Part shown: piece by piece, positions 50,748 to 59,829 of the stretch
Position numbering within the stretch: position 1 is the stretch's first letter
Layout: each line of letters begins with the position of its first letter
Origin: Sunxiuqinia sp963974515
GTDB lineage: Bacteria > Bacteroidota > Bacteroidia > Bacteroidales > Prolixibacteraceae
DNA length: 64,000 nucleotides
NCBI RefSeq assembly: GCF_963974515.1
Contig: NZ_CAXBDD010000008.1
Location: 1 to 64,000 of the forward strand
Reading direction: 5' to 3'
Notes under the pieces: generated by a model
What the model saw: only the letters and a program-made list of their open reading frames with translations
Databases searched by the model: none
Told to the model about the DNA's origin: nothing
Position numbers and translations under genes: made by a program

Positions 50748-51512
50748 CTAAATCCCGAATAAATTTACAGCGTTTACAGAAGTAATTCTGGCAACCTCGT
50801 GTACGGACAGATCATGCAGCTCAGCAATTTTTCGGGCGATATGGATCAGGTAGGAACTTTCATTTCGTTTTCCGCGAAACGGAGTCGGCGTCAAATAGGG
50901 TGCGTCCGTCTCCAAAATCAGATGTTTGGGATCAATCTGACGAACCACTTCATCCAATCCGCTATTTTTAAAAGTAACAATACCACCAATTCCTATTTTA
51001 AACCCCAGGTCAGTGATTCGAGCAGCCTGTTCGACCGAACCGGTAAAACTATGAAAAACTCCTGTCAACCCAGGCTCTATTTCTTCTTGAACAACTTCAA
51101 AGACCTCTTCAAACGAATCGCGAACATGAAGAACGACGGGCAATTGATATTTCTTTGCCAATTGAAGTTGATGCCGAAAGGCAATGATCTGCTGCTCCAA
51201 AAAAGCCCGTTCCCAATATAAATCAATTCCGATCTCACCAATTCCGTAAAACTTCCTCTTCTTAAGCCAAAACTCAACCAACTCCAGCTCCTCCTGATAG
51301 TCCTCGCCCACCGATGTAGGATGCAGCCCCATAAGGGGATAACAAATCTGTGGATATTGGTCGGCCAAATCCAGCATCTTCTTGACAGATGAGCTATCAA
51401 TATTAGGTAAAATTACCTTCCGGACATCACTGTCGTAGGCCCGGGTAATCACCTCGTCAATGTCATCATTAAACTCTTCCGAATAAATATGCGCGTGTGT
51501 ATCAATCAACAT
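50748..51512 (-). CDS. TatD-family metal-dependent hydrolase
   Basis: This TIM-barrel hydrolase of about 254 residues has the TatD signatures MLIDTHAHIY (first metal site), GEIGIDLYWE, VLHVRDSFEEV, GVFHSFTGS, and LETDAPYLTPTPFRGKRNE. E. coli TatD family members act as DNases; substrate here is not known. The longer frame starts with TTG at 51530, so the ATG at 51512 directly before the metal motif is preferred. It lies between gdhA and the asparaginase gene. Confidence 0.92.
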   Translation of the reverse strand: MLIDTHAHIYSEEFNDDIDEVITRAYDSDVRKVILPNIDSSSVKKMLDLADQYPQICYPLMGLHPTSVGEDYQEELELVEFWLKKRKFYGIGEIGIDLYWERAFLEQQIIAFRHQLQLAKKYQLPVVLHVRDSFEEVFEVVQEEIEPGLTGVFHSFTGSVEQAARITDLGFKIGIGGIVTFKNSGLDEVVRQIDPKHLILETDAPYLTPTPFRGKRNESSYLIHIARKIAELHDLSVHEVARITSVNAVNLFGI

Positions 51513-51644
51513 TTCAAAAATTTGGCTCAAAGAAAGCCAATTTCGTTTAGCTAACCTTAACCCGAATATTATCTAATTGATAATTCAACCTATGGTCAGC
51601 TAAACGTTGCTTTGAAAAGAGGACCAGGAAAAGTCAAAAAACTG

Positions 51645-52979
51645 CTAAACAACCCCTTGAGCCAGCATGGCATCGGCAACTTTCACAAAACCGCCAACAT
51701 TGGCGCCTTTTACATAGTTGATCCGATCGCCCTCACGCCCAAAACGTACACAGGTATCGTGAATTTCGCGCATAATCAGATGTAAGCGCGCATCAACCTC
51801 CTCACGGGTCCAATTCAAACGCTGACTGTTCTGTGTCATTTCCAGACCTGAAACAGCCACTCCTCCTGCATTAACAGCCTTGCCGGGAGCATAGCTGATT
51901 TTCTCCATCAGAAATTCGGCTGCTTCGGCCGTGCAGCCCATGTTGGAAACTTCCGCCAATAAAAAGCAGCCATTTAAAACCAGCAGGCTTGCATCTCCCA
52001 CATCAAGCTCATTCTCGGTGGCGCAAGGCAAAGCAATATCAACTTTCTGCTCCCAAGGTTTTCTTCCCGGATAGAATTCGGCATCAAACTCGTCAGCATA
52101 GGGCTCCACAATATCGTTGTTACTTGCTCTCAACTCCAGCAAGTAATCGACCTTCTCCGCACTTATTCCGGCCGGATCGTAGATATAGCCATCGGGCCCG
52201 GAGATCGTGACAACTTTACCGCCCAGCTCATTAATTTTCATGATTGCTCCCCAAGCCACATTTCCAAAACCCGAAACGGCAAACGAATGTCCGGCAATTT
52301 TCTTTCCAAGCAACTCAAGCATGTGCTGTACGAAGTACACTGCACCGTAACCTGTAGCTTCCGGACGAATCAAGCTTCCACCCCATGCCAGTCCCTTGCC
52401 GGTTAAAACGCCGGTAAACTCATTCCGAATGCGTTTGTACTGTCCAAATAAATAACCAATTTCCCGACCGCCAACACCAATATCCCCGGCAGGAACATCG
52501 GTATTTGGGCCAATATGTCGTTGTAATTCAGTCATGAAACTTTGACAAAAACGCATGATCTCATTATCGGACTTTCCTTTTGGACTAAAATCAGATCCTC
52601 CTTTTCCACCGCCCATCGGCAGCGTTGTGAGGCTGTTTTTAAATGTTTGCTCAAATCCCAGGAACTTCAGAATGGAAAGCGTTACGGTAGGGTGAAACCG
52701 TAAACCACCCTTATAGGGCCCAAGTGCTGAATTGAATTCCACCCGGTAACCCCGGTTAATCTGAACTTCGCCCAGGTCATCGATCCAAGGCACACGGAAC
52801 ATGATCACGCGTTCGGGCTCAACCATACGTTCCAAAATTTTTGCTTTTTTATACCTTGGATTTTTAATGTATACATCCCATATGGATTCAACCACCTCCT
52901 GAACAGCCTGATGAAACTCGTTTTCACCCGGCGTTTTGGCTTTTAAAGCCATCATAAATTCATTGAAATCTGCTCTCAT
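51645..52979 (-). CDS. gdhA: NADP-type glutamate dehydrogenase (hexameric)
   Basis: This 444-residue enzyme catalyses reductive amination of 2-oxoglutarate. It has GYRVEFNSALGPYKGGLRFH, the catalytic Lys in LPMGGGKGGSDF, NTDVPAGDIGVGGREIGYLF and the nucleotide-binding VSGFGNVAWGA. The length and the GPYKGGLRFHPTV form are those of the about-450-residue, usually NADP-specific, assimilatory class. With asparaginase nearby, the region has a nitrogen-assimilation flavour, but the genes are not in one tight operon. Confidence 0.95.
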   Translation of the reverse strand: MRADFNEFMMALKAKTPGENEFHQAVQEVVESIWDVYIKNPRYKKAKILERMVEPERVIMFRVPWIDDLGEVQINRGYRVEFNSALGPYKGGLRFHPTVTLSILKFLGFEQTFKNSLTTLPMGGGKGGSDFSPKGKSDNEIMRFCQSFMTELQRHIGPNTDVPAGDIGVGGREIGYLFGQYKRIRNEFTGVLTGKGLAWGGSLIRPEATGYGAVYFVQHMLELLGKKIAGHSFAVSGFGNVAWGAIMKINELGGKVVTISGPDGYIYDPAGISAEKVDYLLELRASNNDIVEPYADEFDAEFYPGRKPWEQKVDIALPCATENELDVGDASLLVLNGCFLLAEVSNMGCTAEAAEFLMEKISYAPGKAVNAGGVAVSGLEMTQNSQRLNWTREEVDARLHLIMREIHDTCVRFGREGDRINYVKGANVGGFVKVADAMLAQGVV

Positions 52980-53350
52980 CTTGTTTATTTTATTTCAAAA
53001 CGAATAACCTATTGCTATATACAAAGGAAAAGATGAAAAATACCTTAAAAACTGACTTTAATCCATCTATCGCTTACGATAACAATGTTTAAAAACAGTA
53101 AAAATGCTCAGCGCTCTGATAGGACAGAGACACAGGAAAAAACCAGTATGACTAAAAATATAATCTACCCAAGCCACAAGTTATAAAAAACAAGCCGAGC
53201 ATCAAACATCCATTGACAATCATCACCAATCAGCGTCATGTCCGTACAGATTCTTTCATCCAAAACCGAGCATCCCACTTCCGGCGTCTCAGTATCCGTC
53301 TAGAACTCCATCTGTAATTCGGAAACTATAAAAGTGTATCTTTGCAAACT
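52980..53350. other. Divergent intergenic region gdhA / DEAD-box helicase
   Basis: This 371-bp gap contains the helicase -7 box near its right end and no supportable gene or strong hairpin. No TAnnTTTG box was found for gdhA. Confidence 0.5.
53337..53344 (+). promoter_or_regulatory. -7 box (TATCTTTG) of the DEAD-box helicase gene, suggesting leaderless mRNA
   Basis: TATCTTTG matches TAnnTTTG and ends only 6 nt before the ATG at 53351. If used, transcription starts at or next to the start codon, leaving no room for a ribosome-binding site. No -33 TTG is visible at the ideal distance, which lowers confidence. Confidence 0.45.
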
Positions 53351-54667
53351 ATGACAAGTTTCAGCGAATTAAAAGTTAATAAATCGATCTTGAAAGTGTT
53401 GGATGAGTTAGGGTTCGAACGTCCTACTCCCATACAAGAGAAAGCCATTCCGGTTATTCGATCGGGCGCCGACGTGGTTGGCGTTGCACAAACCGGGACC
53501 GGCAAAACGGCTGCCTACCTGCTGCCGATATTTATGAAGTTGGTGAAAGCGGAGGGACTTGATCCCCGGGTCTTGATTTTAGTGCCCACACGCGAGTTGT
53601 CCATCCAGGTGGGAGACGATATTGAGGAGCTGACCCGCTACAGCGATATTCGCCATGCGGCTGTTTATGGTGGTGTTGGCTGGACCAAACATGCCGCGCT
53701 TATAGAACCCGGCATTGATATTTTGGTGGCTACGCCCGGGCGTTTGCGCGACTTGTACCATGCAGGAGCCGTTTCGCTAAAAAAAATCAAGACACTGGTG
53801 ATCGACGAAGCCGATCGCATGCTCGATATGGGTTTTATGCCACAGATCCGGCAGTTGCTGGAAATCATTCCGGTAAAACGCCAGAACCTTCTATTTTCGG
53901 CCACATTCGATGAAAAAGTGGAGTTGATGACCCAGGAGTTTCTCGACTTCCCGGAGCGGGTGGAAGTATCTCCATCGGCTACTCCTGCACAGTTGGTCAA
54001 GCAATCCTACTATAAAGTCCCGAATTTTAAAACCAAGCTAAACCTGGTTCGCCACTGGCTGCAGGACGAAGAAGTCTTTAATCGTGTACTGATCTTTGTA
54101 CGCACCAAAGAGAACGCTGAAATGGTGTATAAAGTGATTAAGCGAAAGACGGAGGGCGAAAAGCGTATCCTTCACTCCAATAAGGGACAGAATACCCGGA
54201 TGAATGCCATTCAGGCTTTTAAAGACGGTGAGCTTCGGATCCTGATTTCGACGGATGTTTCGGCCCGTGGGCTGGACGTTTCGCTGATTACGCACGTCAT
54301 CAATTTTGACCTGCCCCAGCGCTACGAGGATTACGTTCACCGCATCGGACGAACGGCACGAGCCAATAATCATGGCGAAGCCATCACACTTATCAATCCT
54401 TCGGAAGAATATCACCTGAAAAAGATTGAAGAAGTGATCCGTATGCCCATCGAGGAAAAACCACTGCCCGAAGATTTGGTGATTGAACCGACCGGGAAGT
54501 CAGAACACCAGGAGCAGATGCGTGAAATTGACCGCCAGAAAAAGATGGACGACCCCGATTACCAGGGAGCTTTTCACGAAAAGAAGCGCCGGCCGCATGA
54601 AAAAGCAAGCGGCAACAAAAATTTGGGTAAAGAACGCAAGCAACGGAAAAAGAAGAAGCGCGGGTAG
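53351..54667 (+). CDS. DEAD-box ATP-dependent RNA helicase
   Basis: This 438-residue RhlE-like helicase shows the Q motif (FERPTPIQ), Walker A AQTGTGKT, LVPTRELSIQV, the DEAD box VIDEADRMLDMGF, SAT (LLFSATFDE), ISTDVSARGLDV and HRIGRTARANN. A highly basic tail (about 400-438) may bind RNA. It would remodel RNA structures, for example in ribosome assembly or RNA decay. The frame extends to a TTG at 53342 inside the -7 box, so the ATG at 53351 is used; the conserved Phe of the Q-motif lies at residue 4, so no later start is possible. Confidence 0.93.
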   Translation: MTSFSELKVNKSILKVLDELGFERPTPIQEKAIPVIRSGADVVGVAQTGTGKTAAYLLPIFMKLVKAEGLDPRVLILVPTRELSIQVGDDIEELTRYSDIRHAAVYGGVGWTKHAALIEPGIDILVATPGRLRDLYHAGAVSLKKIKTLVIDEADRMLDMGFMPQIRQLLEIIPVKRQNLLFSATFDEKVELMTQEFLDFPERVEVSPSATPAQLVKQSYYKVPNFKTKLNLVRHWLQDEEVFNRVLIFVRTKENAEMVYKVIKRKTEGEKRILHSNKGQNTRMNAIQAFKDGELRILISTDVSARGLDVSLITHVINFDLPQRYEDYVHRIGRTARANNHGEAITLINPSEEYHLKKIEEVIRMPIEEKPLPEDLVIEPTGKSEHQEQMREIDRQKKMDDPDYQGAFHEKKRRPHEKASGNKNLGKERKQRKKKKRG

Positions 54668-54769
54668 CAGGAGTTTAGGCTTTCACGTTCCGAGTTTCTC
54701 GCTGTATCTTCTCAGGCTCCTCTCATGGTCTCTTCCGGAGTTGGTTCCTTCGTGAAGACATAAAACGAA

Positions 54770-56566
54770 CTATTCCTGTGGAAGTGTGAAATAAAACACA
54801 CATCCTTCGCCCGGGATACCGTTGCTGATCACGCCAACTTCACCTCCCAGCTTTTCCACAATGCGCTTCACAATGGAGAGCCCCAGTCCCGTCCCCTCAA
54901 TATGGGTTTGGTTGAATCGCTCATACTTCTTAAACAACTTCTTTTGCTTGCTTTTCGTCAAGCCGTTACCGTTATCCTTGATCCAGTAACGAATTTTTTT
55001 CTGGCTGTAAAACTGGTTGGCTCCCAGCTCGATCACCGGCGGATCACCGCCATACTTGATGGCGTTGCTCAAAAAGTTTACCCAAACCTCCTCAATCCAG
55101 GGGCCATAGCCACACGCGGATGGCCAATCGCCTGGCTTTATGATTTGAGCGCCTGACGACTTGATCATGTCGACCAGGCGTTTTTCACTCTCTTCAAAGA
55201 TCTGAAGCATGTCAACCCGATCGGTCTTAACATCCTGTTGTCTGACACTGGCCAGAGTCAGCAATTCTTTGATGACATGGAACGACTTGTTGGCCGAAAG
55301 CTGAATCAGGTCAGTCACTTCTTCCAGGTTCGCGTAGTTTTTCTGCTCCAATTCGTAGTGAAGGAGATCCGTTGACGTGACAATGGCTCCGATAATGTTG
55401 TTAAGATCGTGTGCTACAGTGTGGTCAAAAGCATCCAGATCGGCAATCAGTTTCTCTTTTTCTTCAATTTCGAGCTTGAGTTGTTGGTTGGCCTCTTTGA
55501 TTTTTTGCTCGTAAACGGTTTTTTCGGTAATGTCGCGCAAGGTGAACAGTCGGCCCGAAAGTTTCTCCTTTTGATCGTATAATGGTGTCACCCGCAGGTC
55601 GAAAAAAATGGTTTTGCCGTTGATTTGCGCCTCCAGCTCCACAGGTTCGATGGTCTTTCTATTGGACAGCTGCTCAATAAGCGATTGTTGCTTCGGGAAA
55701 GCCTCCACCAATAATTTACCCAGAATGGCGTTTTTATCTTGCTGGGTCAAGCTCAGAAAAGACGGGTTTACATCGACAATCCGGTGGTTTCGGTCAACAA
55801 TGGCAATCCCGTCAGGGAGTATGTCCAAAAATTTATTCCGTGCAAATGGAATTAGGTCAAACGTACCGTAGCGAACATTGATGTATGTTAAAATCATTCC
55901 TGAAAAGACAAAAAAGATAGGCGTCCAATCAAATCCGGCAATGGGACCGATATTGAAAACATACAGCAGGTTGCCTGTGACGGGAAACAGACAGGCTCCG
56001 ACCAGCAAAAGAATCTGCCCCTGAAAATTTTCAGGAAAATTGAATAGCAAGGGGACGATGTTGGCAATGCTTAAAATCAGGAGCGTATAGGAAAATGCAA
56101 AAACCAGCCAGAAGGAAATACCGTAGTGGTAGATTGTTGTATTATTCTCCGGATTAATGTGATAACCGGCCCAATGTAAGCCATGAAGATCGTTGGTGAA
56201 AACTGAAATTAGGAATAGCACCGCCAACCCGATTAATCCAGCTTTGACCGTATTACTCAGCCTGGTCTGCTTGGAAGCAAAATAGATACTAAAAAAATAA
56301 AAAAAGACAGGCGCGAAAACAATGCCGATGTAAGAGAATTTAGACCAAAAGATTTTCAGGTTCAGATCAGTAGCAGCAAATTCCAATCCATAAAAAAACG
56401 CCCATGTGGCCGTCGCAAACTGCATAAGCGACAGGTAGAGTATCCCGGGTGATCGTTTGTATTTAAGCAGGTAAACACTAATGATCAGTCCGGCTACCCC
56501 TGAAAAAATAAGAACGAGGAGCAGCGGGGTAATCAAATATGGCCCAATTTCGTGTCTCACTGGCAA
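54770..56566 (-). CDS. 7TM-type PAS sensor histidine kinase
   Basis: This 598-residue protein has seven or eight hydrophobic segments in residues 10-235, in the layout of the histidine-kinase 7TM N-terminal domain (MQFATATWAFFYGLE, FWSKFSYIGIVFAPVFFYFF). A PAS domain (about 245-355), a coiled-coil linker and a phospho-acceptor His386 in AFDHTVAHDLNNIIGAI follow. The HATPase has FLSNAIKYGG, IKDNGNGLTKS and EGTGLGLSIV. There is no receiver or adjacent regulator, so it is an orphan. Gene neighbours are a helicase (convergent) and mntP. Confidence 0.9.
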   Translation of the reverse strand: MPVRHEIGPYLITPLLLVLIFSGVAGLIISVYLLKYKRSPGILYLSLMQFATATWAFFYGLEFAATDLNLKIFWSKFSYIGIVFAPVFFYFFSIYFASKQTRLSNTVKAGLIGLAVLFLISVFTNDLHGLHWAGYHINPENNTTIYHYGISFWLVFAFSYTLLILSIANIVPLLFNFPENFQGQILLLVGACLFPVTGNLLYVFNIGPIAGFDWTPIFFVFSGMILTYINVRYGTFDLIPFARNKFLDILPDGIAIVDRNHRIVDVNPSFLSLTQQDKNAILGKLLVEAFPKQQSLIEQLSNRKTIEPVELEAQINGKTIFFDLRVTPLYDQKEKLSGRLFTLRDITEKTVYEQKIKEANQQLKLEIEEKEKLIADLDAFDHTVAHDLNNIIGAIVTSTDLLHYELEQKNYANLEEVTDLIQLSANKSFHVIKELLTLASVRQQDVKTDRVDMLQIFEESEKRLVDMIKSSGAQIIKPGDWPSACGYGPWIEEVWVNFLSNAIKYGGDPPVIELGANQFYSQKKIRYWIKDNGNGLTKSKQKKLFKKYERFNQTHIEGTGLGLSIVKRIVEKLGGEVGVISNGIPGEGCVFYFTLPQE

Positions 56567-56696
56567 ATAAATACGGTGAATGGTGTCCTGTTGTGCTTCA
56601 TTCTTTCAATTTGTTGGCATCAAAGCAAGTAAGAGAACATGGTCCTGCCCGGCAACCTTAATGAGAGGTGAATATACAAAACTTTATAGAAATACA

Positions 56697-57260
56697 TCAA
56701 GCCAGAAAAATGTGTTCCAATAAAATTTTTGACCCGATCGACAACAGGATCAAGCCTCCTGCCAATTCAGCGTAGCGACTGATGTGCGGGCCGGTTTTTT
56801 TCCCAATCAAAATGCCGGTCATCGATGCGAAGAAAGTCACTGAGCCAATAATCAGGATGGCTATCATGATTTTTGCGAGGAGGTTGCCCACGCTGAATCC
56901 AACAACCAGGGCATCCATGCTGGTAGCTAGCCCAAGGAAAAACGCCACCCGAAAATTCAGCGGGTTCTTTATGCTTGGGGTTTCTTCTTTGGAAAAACTC
57001 TCATGCACCATTTTCAATCCAATTCCTGCAAGAAGAACAAAGGAAATCCAGTGGTCAATCGGATCAATCAGCGTTCGGACACTGCTTTGAAGTCCCCACC
57101 CCAACAAAGGCATAATGGCTTGAAAGGATGCCAGAACGAAGGCCAGCCGGGATGCCTGAAAAAATTGAATCCGGGGTAGGTTGAGCCCACTAATGACCGA
57201 TACGGCAAACGAATCGAACGATAAGCCGATTGCAAGAATGATGAGTGTGAGGTAGTCCAT
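56697..57260 (-). CDS. mntP: Manganese efflux pump MntP
   Basis: This 187-residue membrane protein has about six helices in two repeated halves, each with the family Asp motif: IGLSFDSFAVSVISG near the N-terminus and GLATSMDALVVGFSVG in the middle. MntP exports excess Mn2+ from the cytoplasm. A TAnnTTTG box lies in the 32-nt gap upstream, and there is no room for a yybP-ykoY Mn2+ riboswitch between that box and the start, so control must be different here. Confidence 0.93.
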   Translation of the reverse strand: MDYLTLIILAIGLSFDSFAVSVISGLNLPRIQFFQASRLAFVLASFQAIMPLLGWGLQSSVRTLIDPIDHWISFVLLAGIGLKMVHESFSKEETPSIKNPLNFRVAFFLGLATSMDALVVGFSVGNLLAKIMIAILIIGSVTFFASMTGILIGKKTGPHISRYAELAGGLILLSIGSKILLEHIFLA

Positions 57261-57277
57261 CGCAAAAAGATTGGGCG

Positions 57278-57285
57278 CAAAAGTA
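57278..57285 (-). promoter_or_regulatory. -7 box (TACTTTTG) of mntP
   Basis: On the minus strand TACTTTTG matches TAnnTTTG exactly, in the gap after the acyltransferase gene and 17 nt before the mntP ATG. It suggests mntP can be expressed apart from the upstream genes. Confidence 0.5.
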
Positions 57286-57292
57286 GAAAAAA

Positions 57293-58633
57293 TCAGCTAT
57301 TAAGCAAGGTTGAGAGTTTCTTGCTGAGTTCCGACTTTTGGTTAAACAGCCTGATGGCCTCATCTTTATTCCTCTGTGTAAAGCGATACACGCGGCAATT
57401 GGTCATCAGTTCCTGAAGGTACTTCAAGCCAGCAAAGGCCGGCTTGCCCAATAACAAGTAGGCGGCCGGAACCAGGACTCCCCAAGCAGCGTAGCCAGTA
57501 TACCAATAGGCGACCAGCCCCAGTGCGATGGCCACCAATGGATAAATGAGCAGACCGGCCACAAATTGGAAGGTGCTAAAAAACTCAGGATTTTTAATCT
57601 TTTTCTGAATGAAATAGCGAGGCAGAAAAAATGGGATCAGATGGAGTAAATAGCCCATTAAAACCAACGGTGTAAGAGCCAGGCCAATCAAGCTTTGAGT
57701 GACAAGATACCACATCGCAATTCGCTCCCGATCCAATTGCTCGCTGCTGATGTTGAGTTTCTTCAGTGATTCGCGGAAGTGATCCAACTGCTTATGAAGC
57801 GTTTGAAATTCCCCGGCTTGTTCAAGCTCTTTTTCTTCCAGCATTTTGATGATTTGCTGATCGCGGTAAAAGCGAGCTTCAACTCCGCTGCCATAGTGTG
57901 AATTAGTATCACCTAACTTCGTGGCAAGCAACTCGCGCATCAACTCATAATTGTCGTAATGGGTCTTGCTCCGAATATTGATGGTAAGCGCCTCGATGCG
58001 ACTGGTAATTTCGTTGCGCAATTTCAGGGTTGTTTTCTGAGGATCGAGCCTAAACTCCTCTTCATATTCGCTCACCTTAATCGGTTCACCATAATTGACC
58101 AGCAATTCACGGTTAAAGTGCCAGTAGTGACTGTAGTAAATCCCTACCGGAATTATGAGCAGGTTCAGTCGAAAGTTATTTTTTTCTTCCGCTAAGAAGG
58201 CGATTCGGGGAATGGCTTTTTTGGGAGCAAGCATTTGTCTTTTCCCTGAGTGGCCGGCTTCCTGGAAAAGTGCCAGCTCTTTGTTGTGTTCCAGAATATC
58301 GATGGCCCGTTCAAAAATCCGCTCATTCTCGCCCAGGTTTTCCTTTCCATCGCGAATACGATAAACCGGCAGAATTTTCAGGAACCGCAGAATCGGACGC
58401 GTGATCGGGAGTTTAAAAATATCGGCGCGGGCCAGCCACACCGGTTGCGTATGATTGGTGCACAATACAGCCAGTGGATCCATCAGGGCGTTCTGGTGAT
58501 TGGGGGCAAAGATCAAAGGTTTGTTTTTCGGAATTTTTGACAAGCCAATGACAGTGATGCTCCTGTGGCTCAACCACAAGGCCAGACGTACAATTTGTTT
58601 AAGGAAGGCGTATCCCAATGACCATTTCTTCAT
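57293..58633 (-). CDS. 1-acyl-sn-glycerol-3-phosphate acyltransferase-like protein
   Basis: This 446-residue protein is much longer than PlsC (about 240). The N half is an acyltransferase domain: PNHQNALMDP (the HX5D-type variant of the catalytic HX4D motif), VWLARADIFKLP, LPVYRIRDGKENLG and LALFQEAGHSGKRQML (the E-G motif). The C half has a coiled stretch and two to four membrane helices (about 315-410). It probably acylates a lysophospholipid or a related glycerolipid at the inner membrane; substrate is unknown. It lies 1 nt after the symporter gene. Confidence 0.83.
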   Translation of the reverse strand: MKKWSLGYAFLKQIVRLALWLSHRSITVIGLSKIPKNKPLIFAPNHQNALMDPLAVLCTNHTQPVWLARADIFKLPITRPILRFLKILPVYRIRDGKENLGENERIFERAIDILEHNKELALFQEAGHSGKRQMLAPKKAIPRIAFLAEEKNNFRLNLLIIPVGIYYSHYWHFNRELLVNYGEPIKVSEYEEEFRLDPQKTTLKLRNEITSRIEALTINIRSKTHYDNYELMRELLATKLGDTNSHYGSGVEARFYRDQQIIKMLEEKELEQAGEFQTLHKQLDHFRESLKKLNISSEQLDRERIAMWYLVTQSLIGLALTPLVLMGYLLHLIPFFLPRYFIQKKIKNPEFFSTFQFVAGLLIYPLVAIALGLVAYWYTGYAAWGVLVPAAYLLLGKPAFAGLKYLQELMTNCRVYRFTQRNKDEAIRLFNQKSELSKKLSTLLNS

Positions 58634-58634
58634 A

Positions 58635-59582
58635 CTAAGCGATTATCGGTTTTCTAGCCCACAAACCAGCCATAGTCAATCCACTGATAATATGCCAGAT
58701 TCCCCACCAGGCAGCAATAACTGCCATGCCTCCCAACTCCAGTTCAGGAGGGAAAATTTTCGGGTTGAACATCAGCGCTAAAGCTAAGCCGGAGTTCTGG
58801 ATGCCGGTTTCAATAGTAATGGCCCGGCGGTCGGCTGATGGTCGGCGCATGAGCGTGCTGAAAGCAAATCCAGTGCCTAACGCCAGTGCATTATGAATAA
58901 GCACGATGAAAAACACCAGATGAACAAACCTCATGAAATGACTGAAATTAGCCGAAAGCATGGCAATGACCATCACGATAAAAAACAGCAGCGAAGCCGT
59001 TCGAAGTGGCTTGATGATTTTTTTTGTGGTTTCCGGAAATCTGGAAGCAAACAAAACCCCCAGAATAACCGGGATTCCCAATAAAATGAATACCGTTTCG
59101 AACATCTGGTACTGATCAATTTCGAGCGGGCGAAGTAAGGCCTGAGCCGACTGGTTGTTGTAAAATTTCACATAGAGATTTCCCCAGATGGCAAAATTGA
59201 GCGGGGTCATAAACACGGCACTGAGAGTTGCAAACGCCGTCAGGCTCACCGACAAAGCAGCATTGGCTTTGGCCATAGAGCTCATAAAGTTGGAAATATT
59301 TCCTCCGGGGCACGATGCGACAAGAATCATCCCAAGCGCAATTGTGGGCGCTGGTTTCAAAATGATGACCAATAAGAAAGTCAATAGCGGAAGCAGTAAA
59401 AACTGTGAGATAATTCCGGTAATGGCTGATTTTGGTTTCTGAATAATGTCTGTAAAATCACTTAGTTTGATTCCCAACGCCACCCCAAACATGATGAATG
59501 CCAGCGCGATGTTCAAAAAGAGCAACCCTGAAGGTGAAAAGTTCAACCGCACATGATCCAAAACTTCCATGGAGGAGTTCAT
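58635..59582 (-). CDS. Bile acid:Na+ symporter family protein
   Basis: This membrane protein of about 315 residues has around nine or ten helices of the BASS/SBF family. Family marks are LAFIMFGVALGIKLSDF, VASCPGGNISNFMSSMAKAN and ITIETGIQNSGLALAL, which hold the Na+-binding polar residues. The transported organic anion cannot be predicted. The frame begins with TTG at 59591; the ATG at 59582 (MNSSMEVLDH) is preferred. A near-match -7 sequence (TACTTTTA) lies about 20 nt upstream. Confidence 0.85.
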   Translation of the reverse strand: MNSSMEVLDHVRLNFSPSGLLFLNIALAFIMFGVALGIKLSDFTDIIQKPKSAITGIISQFLLLPLLTFLLVIILKPAPTIALGMILVASCPGGNISNFMSSMAKANAALSVSLTAFATLSAVFMTPLNFAIWGNLYVKFYNNQSAQALLRPLEIDQYQMFETVFILLGIPVILGVLFASRFPETTKKIIKPLRTASLLFFIVMVIAMLSANFSHFMRFVHLVFFIVLIHNALALGTGFAFSTLMRRPSADRRAITIETGIQNSGLALALMFNPKIFPPELELGGMAVIAAWWGIWHIISGLTMAGLWARKPIIA

Positions 59583-59683
59583 AAGCTTCAATTTATTTCA
59601 TTGAGGCCCTAAAAGTAAAAAACTATTGAAAGAAAGCGTGTTTCCCACAATAGTTTTTTAAGCTTTTAGTTTTCGAAAGACCC

Positions 59684-59736
59684 GTCTCGAGGCGGGAATC
59701 GAATCTCCCCGATCATGCGCTTATAATCCACGTGTT
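59684..59736 (-). other. tRNA-like remnant, possible scar next to the accessory patch
   Basis: Reading the minus strand, the text AGATTCGATTCCCG with a preceding GGATTATAAGC resembles the 3' half of a tRNA. However, the T-stem and anticodon stem pair poorly and there is no 5' half. It could be a degenerate attachment-site scar or chance. Confidence 0.2.
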
Positions 59737-59829
59737 ACTTCAATGTAAATCGCAAGGTCTCGTTTTTGTCTCTCAATGGTTCATTTTCAATGTATTGTAG
59801 CTTAAAAATACAAAAATATTACTACTTAT

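Noticed and set aside
51645..52979. Asparaginase, TatD and gdhA as one nitrogen operon
   Set aside because: Gaps of 38 and about 130 nt, a separate -7 box before the asparaginase gene and the unrelated TatD argue against a dedicated functional unit.
59684..59736. Functional tRNA gene at the left edge of the accessory patch
   Set aside because: The T-arm-like text is suggestive, but the stems do not pair well and the 5' half is absent. At most it is a remnant.
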